A stretch of DNA of 34,918 bases from a virus: positions 1 through 34,918 of IMG/VR virus record IMGVR_UViG_3300034012_000466, one strand, 5' to 3'. A program made the translations under genes and the position numbers. The notes below the pieces were generated by a model. It was not told the DNA's origin. It did no database searches and saw nothing but the letters and a program-made list of their open reading frames with translations. Shown here piece by piece: positions 31,417-34,918 of this stretch (positions are counted from its first letter, which is position 1; each line of letters begins with the position of its first letter).

Positions 31417-31803
31417 TCATCGACACATTGCAAAAAACGGCTCATACACACTACGCGCTTTCTGCTTCTCCCTCCACCGACGCTTGACCAGCGTGTTTGG
31501 CTCCCTGGGTGGCCTGGGAAGGTCTCTGCCCTGTCCAAACCGGTACATAGGCAGCTTTATCCTGCCGTTTAGGACAACTTCCCAATCAGCGATGTAGAGC
31601 ATCTTTCTCTGGTGCATACGCCTAATAATCGACCGACAGAACTCAACAGACAGACCTGTCTGCCTTGCAAGCTCCTTGGCTGTCATAGGCTCCCTCTGCA
31701 CCATCACAATCAGGTCAAGCAATGAGTCTGGCAGACTCACTTTGTGCCTACCAAGTTTGCTTCGAACAACACCAGTATCGTTTTTCTCCATGCTGCTTCC
31801 CAT
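31417..31803 (-). CDS. Winged-helix DNA-binding protein
   Basis: A 128-residue protein. A winged helix-turn-helix occupies residues ~24-80 (LLDLIVMVQREPMTAKELAR; SVEFCRSIIRRMHQRKMLYI), with a wing strand (ADWEVVLNGRIKLPMYRFG) and a basic Pro/Arg tail. It sits just above the leader of the replication initiator, so it may regulate early genes. A repeated AAGGAAGGAG lies before the ATG at 31803, which is inside the nuclease gene by 67 bp; 31791 is another start. Confidence 0.75.
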   Translation of the reverse strand: MGSSMEKNDTGVVRSKLGRHKVSLPDSLLDLIVMVQREPMTAKELARQTGLSVEFCRSIIRRMHQRKMLYIADWEVVLNGRIKLPMYRFGQGRDLPRPPREPNTLVKRRWREKQKARSVYEPFFAMCR

Positions 31804-32021
31804 AGCTCCTTCCTTTCCCCGTAGTCCAGTTTTGATCCCTGATCAATGTTGTGATGACACGACACACATAGAGCAGCGACATAGCAGTCATGAGCCTTGA
31901 TTGCCATGCCCTTGCCGTACTCTGACCAGTTAGCATGAGCAGCTTGAGTCTCGTTCTCCTTGCCACACAACTGACAAGGCAGACTGGCGACTGCTCTAAG
32001 CAGTGGTTTGCTTCTGTACAA
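31737..32021 (-). CDS. HNH-like nuclease (YbcO/DUF1364-like)
   Basis: A 94-residue protein with an HNH-type zinc layout: CQLCGKENETQAAHANW, then CVSCHHNIDQG. It matches YbcO-like phage structure-specific nucleases that sit in nin-type recombination regions. The start is TTG at 32021 with GAGG at 7 nt. NinB lies nearby, which fits a lambda-nin-like recombination set. Confidence 0.75.
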   Translation of the reverse strand: MYRSKPLLRAVASLPCQLCGKENETQAAHANWSEYGKGMAIKAHDCYVAALCVSCHHNIDQGSKLDYGERKELWEAAWRKTILVLFEANLVGTK

Positions 32022-32283
32022 GATGCCACCTCATGATTTCAGCTTGCAACGCTTCCCGACCACCTATGCCGCGAGCCTTCTCCACTAGCTCCAGGTAGGC
32101 TCTCCTGCGCTCTTTTTTCATCCGCAACACAAACTGAGCCTCGCAAAACAACACATATGCCCTGGAGTGCAGACCGACTATCGTTCCGTCTGGTAAATGC
32201 TTGGCAACTGCATGATCGTGTCTCTCTCCACACGCATCGCAGACAAGGATTCCGTCCAGGTCAAGCCTCGTTCCGTCGCCCAT
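31996..32283 (-). CDS. Hypothetical protein overlapping ninB
   Basis: A 95-residue protein starting MGDGTRLDLDGILVCDACGE. It contains one CxxC, a His pair and a long basic helix (FVLRMKKERRRAYLELVEKA). It overlaps the ninB 3' end by 106 bp and the nuclease start by 26 bp. The ATG at 32283 has only a weak AGGTG site. It could bind nucleic acid; no family is recognised. Confidence 0.55.
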   Translation of the reverse strand: MGDGTRLDLDGILVCDACGERHDHAVAKHLPDGTIVGLHSRAYVLFCEAQFVLRMKKERRRAYLELVEKARGIGGREALQAEIMRWHLVQKQTTA

Positions 32284-32612
32284 GCAATCACCTGCTCCAC
32301 ATACTCCGAGAATGCCGCGGTCGTCATCCCTGTCGTTGTCGGCTCCAGTTCGACCATCTGCCCACCTGGAAGCTCTTTCATCCGTCCAGGAAGCAACAGA
32401 GTCTTGAAGTAGGTGTGCCATGTATCAGGATGATAAGTTTGACCACCCGGCATGACCTGCTCACTGATCGCTTGCAGAACAGCCCAATAGAGCGAGTTCT
32501 GAGCGGTTGAACGGTTGGGTTTAGAGATCGACACCACCCAACCCGGTTTCGCGGCTTGGACAGCCTCTAAAGCTCTCCTACGGGCGTCCTCGTTTGTCAG
32601 TGGTATCAACAT
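32178..32612 (-). CDS. ninB: NinB recombination protein
   Basis: A 144-residue protein. Blocks DARRRALEAVQAAKPGWVVS, PNRSTAQNSLYWAVLQAISE and TTTAAFSEYVEQVIAWATER match NinB (lambda Orf), a recombination mediator that binds single-strand DNA and SSB. The ATG at 32612 has GGAGG upstream and overlaps the preceding nuclease by 7 bp. It should work with ERF and the exonuclease. Confidence 0.88.
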   Translation of the reverse strand: MLIPLTNEDARRRALEAVQAAKPGWVVSISKPNRSTAQNSLYWAVLQAISEQVMPGGQTYHPDTWHTYFKTLLLPGRMKELPGGQMVELEPTTTGMTTAAFSEYVEQVIAWATERGLTWTESLSAMRVERDTIMQLPSIYQTER

Positions 32613-32917
32613 AGTTCCTCCACCTTGCACTGCCACCTGTTGCCTTCCTTGTGCCAGCCATGAATCTGGACTCTCCACCCTGCGCGAACCATCTCAGGGT
32701 AGGCATCAGAGTCCTGGATTTTGTGTCTGCGGCTGCTCATGTTGGACTTGCTGGTGACCTGCACTGCAATGGTTTCACCAGCACCGATGGCCAGGATGTC
32801 TATGCAGCCAAACAGGTCGTGTTTGCGCTTTGTAAATCCGTTGTAATGCTCGACGATTGCGACCTTGTACCCGTCACCCTCGAGCAGCCACTTAGACCTA
32901 GCTGTCAGGGTGGTCAC
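32606..32917 (-). CDS. Restriction-fold nuclease-like protein
   Basis: A 103-residue protein. Sequence KWLLEGDGYKVAIVEHYN, KRKHDLFGCIDILAIG and TIAVQVTSKSNMSSR follow the layout of small PD-(D/E)XK-type or resolvase-like phage nucleases, with Asp-x-Phe-Gly-x3-Asp and Gln-x-Thr-Ser at the active-site positions. It is a possible Holliday-junction resolvase. The start is GTG at 32917, overlapping the regulator stop as GTGA. Confidence 0.7.
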   Translation of the reverse strand: MTTLTARSKWLLEGDGYKVAIVEHYNGFTKRKHDLFGCIDILAIGAGETIAVQVTSKSNMSSRRHKIQDSDAYPEMVRAGWRVQIHGWHKEGNRWQCKVEELC

Positions 32918-33144
32918 TTGAACCCCGCATATTGATCGACAGTGTTGAAAAACCCCGGAACAAGCCACTCTTTGCGAACCTTGCCACCAGTCAACTCCTC
33001 GATCTGGATCGCCCTGGGCAGCGGGACTTTGCCAGCTTTCCTCCATGAGTACAGGTTCTGACGGTGGAGCTTGAGAGCAAGACAGAGCTTGCCCTTGCCG
33101 CCAACGATGGCAGCAGCGTAGTCGAGAGCGTTAGAGACATTCAT
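32914..33144 (-). CDS. YdaS/Cro-like helix-turn-helix regulator
   Basis: A 76-residue protein with the single-domain Cro/YdaS pattern: ALDYAAAIVGGKGKLCLALK, HRQNLYSWRKAGKVPLPRA and QIEELTGGKVRKEWLVP. It probably binds the palindrome in the adjacent divergent promoter and controls the early operons. The ATG at 33144 has AGGAGG 7 nt upstream. No CI-like partner is found. It is the first gene of the leftward series. Confidence 0.8.
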   Translation of the reverse strand: MNVSNALDYAAAIVGGKGKLCLALKLHRQNLYSWRKAGKVPLPRAIQIEELTGGKVRKEWLVPGFFNTVDQYAGFK

Positions 33145-33163
33145 TGTGTTACCTCCTGACCAC

Positions 33164-33192
33164 ATTACACCACATTGCTAATCGCTTGACAA
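33164..33192 (-). promoter_or_regulatory. Leftward promoter for the Cro-like gene
   Basis: Read leftward, TTGTCA (33192-33187), a 17-bp spacer and TGTAAT (33169-33164). The predicted start near 33157 gives a leader of about 13 nt, so AGGAGG begins almost at the RNA 5' end. The -35 shares bases with the rightward promoter. Confidence 0.6.
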
Positions 33193-33214
33193 GCACAACA
33201 TACTGCCTTACACT
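33186..33214 (+). promoter_or_regulatory. Rightward early promoter
   Basis: TTGACA at 33186-33191, a 17-bp spacer and TACACT at 33209-33214, a good sigma70-type promoter for the recombination operon that begins at 33242. The -35 overlaps that of the leftward promoter, within the palindrome CTTGACAAG (33185-33193), a likely operator. Confidence 0.75.
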
Positions 33215-33241
33215 GGCTTCACCTTCAACAAGGAGCACAAC

Positions 33242-33388
33242 ATGGAAAACGATCAAGACCGTTGGGAGTATGAGGTTCAGCGCCACCAGGAGTCGGAAGA
33301 ACTCAAGAGCAAGGTGATCGATGCTCTGCTGTGGGCTATCTCGTTCTCGCTGCTGATGCTGTTGTTCTGGCTTGCACTGGCAGCATGA
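33242..33388 (+). CDS. Small membrane protein, 48 residues
   Basis: The first rightward gene, with AAGGAG 6 nt before the ATG. The N-terminus is acidic and helical (ENDQDRWEYEVQRHQESEEL), followed by one TM helix (ALLWAISFSLLMLLFWLALA). It is expected early in infection and may be a host-membrane or superinfection factor; this is inference from topology and position. Confidence 0.7.
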   Translation: MENDQDRWEYEVQRHQESEELKSKVIDALLWAISFSLLMLLFWLALAA

Positions 33389-33585
33389 TCAACGACCCTA
33401 ACTTCGTCTGGCGTAGCAGCGCAGCAACAGACGTAACAATCACATGGCGCAAGTTTGGTTGGACACCCATCTCAGAAAGGACAGACCATGAAGCAGATCG
33501 CATCCGCGCTCGTCAAAGCACAGCGCGAGTTTGGGCCAGCGTTGAAGACTTCCAGAAACCCTCACTTCAAGAGCAAGTACGCTGA
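33385..33585 (+). CDS. Small hypothetical protein overlapping ERF, 66 residues
   Basis: The ATG overlaps the stop of the membrane peptide as ATGA. The start MINDPNFVWRSSAATDVTIT and WRKFGWTPISE resemble a short conserved phage protein placed before recombinases. The second half runs over the ERF gene for 98 bp and may be an extension of little value. The role is unknown. Confidence 0.6.
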   Translation: MINDPNFVWRSSAATDVTITWRKFGWTPISERTDHEADRIRARQSTARVWASVEDFQKPSLQEQVR

Positions 33586-34036
33586 CCTTTCAGCGGTAGT
33601 CGAGGCTGTCATTGACGGTCTGAACAACAACGGGATCGCTCTGATCCAGCAGACGCATGAGTGCGAGTCTGGTGTCATCGTAGAGACATTGTTGATACAT
33701 GAGTCCGGTGAGCAGATCAGCGGAGGTCGGCTCCACGTTCCTGCAAGCAAACAGGATGCTCAGGGATACGGATCGGCTCTGACCTATGCCCGTCGCTACA
33801 GTTTGATGGCAACCACTGGCATCGCTCCAGAGGATGATGACGGTAATGCTGCCAGCAAGAAACAGGATCTAAACCCTGAAGTGATCGCACAGATCATCCT
33901 CAACACTCAGACGATGGATGACCTCAAGTCCTGCTATGCAAAAGCCTTCAAGCAGTTCCAGGGTGATCAGGATGCTCTGGCAGTGATTGAGGACGCAAAG
34001 AACAAGCGTAAGGCTGAACTGATGGAGATCAAGTGA
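33488..34036 (+). CDS. erf: ERF-family single-strand annealing protein
   Basis: A 182-residue protein. Family features are HFKSKYADLSAVVEAV near residue 26, and the hallmark GSALTYARRYSLMATTGIAP at residues 95-114. ERF proteins anneal single strands made by the exonuclease and can circularise or recombine phage DNA. AAGGA at 7 nt precedes the ATG at 33488. The C-terminal 60 residues are charged. Its TGA overlaps the exonuclease ATG. Confidence 0.92.
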   Translation: MKQIASALVKAQREFGPALKTSRNPHFKSKYADLSAVVEAVIDGLNNNGIALIQQTHECESGVIVETLLIHESGEQISGGRLHVPASKQDAQGYGSALTYARRYSLMATTGIAPEDDDGNAASKKQDLNPEVIAQIILNTQTMDDLKSCYAKAFKQFQGDQDALAVIEDAKNKRKAELMEIK

Positions 34037-34641
34037 TGGAACAGCGCAGCCCAGAATGGTTCGCTGCGCGTCTCGGGTCAGTCACCGCATCCAGGGTGTC
34101 GGATGCTCTTGCTGGCCCGGATACAGCATCCAGACGCAACTACCTCGTCCAGCTTGTCACAGAGCGACTGACAGGCCAACAGCAGGAGTCATTCACCAAC
34201 GCAGCAATGCAATGGGGAACAGACACAGAACCTCTAGCGCGTGTTGTGTATCAAGCCACACTTGAAGGTGATTCGTTCGTTGAGGAAGCACCATTCGTAA
34301 AGCATCCAACTATAGATTGGTTTGGTGCATCACCTGACGGATTCGTCAACGATGGATTGGTCGAGATCAAGTGCCCCAACAGCACGACACACATCGACTA
34401 CCTGATGGCTGGCAAAGTTCCAACCAAGTACCAGAAGCAGATGCTTGCTCAACTGGCTTGCACAGGCAGGGAATGGTGCGACTTTGTGTCGTTCGATCCT
34501 AGAGTCCCAGAGCATCTACAGTTGTTTGTAGTGCGGTTCCAACCCAAGAAGGAGGAGATCCAGAAGCTGGAAGAAGGAGTGCAGAAGTTCTTGGATGAAG
34601 TCAACAAAGCAATGGAGAAACTGAATGCCAGCAAAGTATGA
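34036..34641 (+). CDS. YqaJ-type (lambda exonuclease-like) recombination nuclease, copy B
   Basis: The second allele of the 14-619 gene, with the same length and catalytic residues (Asp101, Glu110-x-Lys112). Changes from copy A include Ala31Ser, Lys77Glu, Ala80Ser, Asp84Glu and Tyr103Phe, all conservative or surface-type, while residues after 112 are the same. This copy is preceded by the complete ERF gene. The pattern says two natural variants, not sequencing errors. Confidence 0.9.
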   Translation: MEQRSPEWFAARLGSVTASRVSDALAGPDTASRRNYLVQLVTERLTGQQQESFTNAAMQWGTDTEPLARVVYQATLEGDSFVEEAPFVKHPTIDWFGASPDGFVNDGLVEIKCPNSTTHIDYLMAGKVPTKYQKQMLAQLACTGREWCDFVSFDPRVPEHLQLFVVRFQPKKEEIQKLEEGVQKFLDEVNKAMEKLNASKV

Positions 34642-34849
34642 TGTTGTCGCGGCTACTGGAACCTACACCGCTAAGGATGGTTCCGAGAAGAAGTCTTGGA
34701 TGAAGATTGGATCAGTCATCCAAACCCAGAAAGGTCTGAGCTTGAAGCTCAACGCTGTCCCGGTTGGTTGGGATGGTTGGGCTATGCTGGCTGAACCGAA
34801 AGAAGCACCGAAACCAAAGGCAGACTACGATGACGATCCACCTTTTTGA
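34625..34849 (+). CDS. Small SSB-like protein with acidic tip, copy B
   Basis: Same 74-residue protein as at 603-827, with one visible change (WAML for WAIL) and an unchanged DYDDDPPF tip. It keeps the 17-bp overlap with the exonuclease and the same GGAG site. Conservation of the tip between diverged copies supports its importance. Confidence 0.6.
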   Translation: MPAKYDVVAATGTYTAKDGSEKKSWMKIGSVIQTQKGLSLKLNAVPVGWDGWAMLAEPKEAPKPKADYDDDPPF

Positions 34850-34918
34850 GCCAGACTGCCAGACAGAAAAGCAAGCCCTAGAGCTTGCTTTGGTGTTGGA
34901 TCAGGCTGAAATCTATCT
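34830..34918 (+). CDS. Small Cys-rich protein, 5' part only (partial)
   Basis: The start of the gene seen complete at 808-975. The window ends after about 29 codons, before the Cys cluster. The sequence here equals the left copy. Confidence 0.6.
   Translation, partial: MTIHLFEPDCQTEKQALELALVLDQAEIY
34868..34891. terminator. 9-bp hairpin, right-hand copy
   Basis: Same perfect hairpin (AAAGCAAGC with GCTTGCTTT) as at 846-869; terminator-like when read leftward. Confidence 0.45.

Larger units (their letters stand above)
34023..34918. repeat. Right copy of imperfect terminal direct repeat (896 bp)
   Basis: This copy repeats bases 1-896 with an offset of 34022. It differs at many positions but keeps all frames, as described for the left copy. 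If the contig is circular, only one copy belongs to each genome and the unit is about 34,022 bp. Confidence 0.9.

Noticed and set aside
31353-31538. Open leftward frame of 61 codons under the winged-helix gene
   Set aside because: Basic, low-quality sequence in another frame of a real gene, and it overlaps the leader stem; no ribosome-binding site or coupling.
1-34918. CRISPR array, tRNA or insertion sequence
   Set aside because: I found no spaced identical repeats of CRISPR type, no cloverleaf and no transposase. The only close tandem repeats are in fibre genes and the origin region.

Overview
The window is essentially one complete genome of a tailed phage (Caudoviricetes) with podovirus architecture. 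It encodes an SU10-type major capsid protein, a P22/SU10-type portal, adaptor and tail-hub proteins and a cluster of Ala/Gln-rich ejection-type proteins. There is no tape measure, no tail tube and no contractile sheath. I see no integrase, DNA polymerase or RNA polymerase, so replication and transcription probably depend on the host. The host is probably a Gram-negative, likely proteobacterial, cell; this rests on the overall protein character and is inference.

The ends overlap. Bases 1-896 and 34023-34918 are collinear homologous copies carrying the same genes, but they differ at many mostly synonymous positions. The likeliest reading is a circular or circularly permuted genome of about 34,022 bp whose contig closed on itself through a second population variant.

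Layout. A short rightward early operon starts at a divergent promoter near 33.15-33.24 kb: membrane peptide (33242), small ORF (33385), ERF single-strand annealing protein (33488), YqaJ-type exonuclease (34036), small SSB-like protein (34625) and a Cys-rich peptide. Across the contig junction the same genes appear again at 1-975. Almost everything else is one long leftward set of genes. From right to left these are: a YdaS/Cro-like regulator, an endonuclease-like protein, NinB, a YbcO-like HNH nuclease and a winged-helix protein (33.1-31.4 kb); a structured leader RNA, a DUF1376-type replication initiator with iteron-like repeats inside its gene, and a P-like protein (31.4-30.0 kb); a run of small accessory genes including a NrdR-like zinc ribbon and a MazG-like pyrophosphohydrolase (29.9-27.4 kb); two glycosyltransferase-like genes, a chain of tiny basic proteins, a 2OG-Fe(II) oxygenase and a ParB-methyltransferase fusion (27.3-23.1 kb); the packaging and head module TerS, TerL, portal, scaffold and capsid (23.1-17.2 kb); connector, tail and fibre proteins (17.2-9.8 kb); ejection-type proteins (9.8-3.8 kb); and a tail fibre plus lysis cassette ending in a GH108 muramidase (3.8-0.9 kb). 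The two transcription directions converge at 932-975.

Genes are packed with 1-bp (TAATG/TGATG) and 4-bp (ATGA/GTGA) stop-start overlaps. I used these to choose starts and to recover several genes of 25-59 codons. Control elements I can support are the divergent promoter pair sharing a -35 palindrome, three terminator-like hairpins (after the capsid gene, before a glycosyltransferase, and at the convergent end) and a 13-bp stem that would hide the ribosome-binding site of the replication initiator. The longest gene-free stretch is the 153-nt leader at 31264-31416; no stretch over 300 bases lacks a gene.
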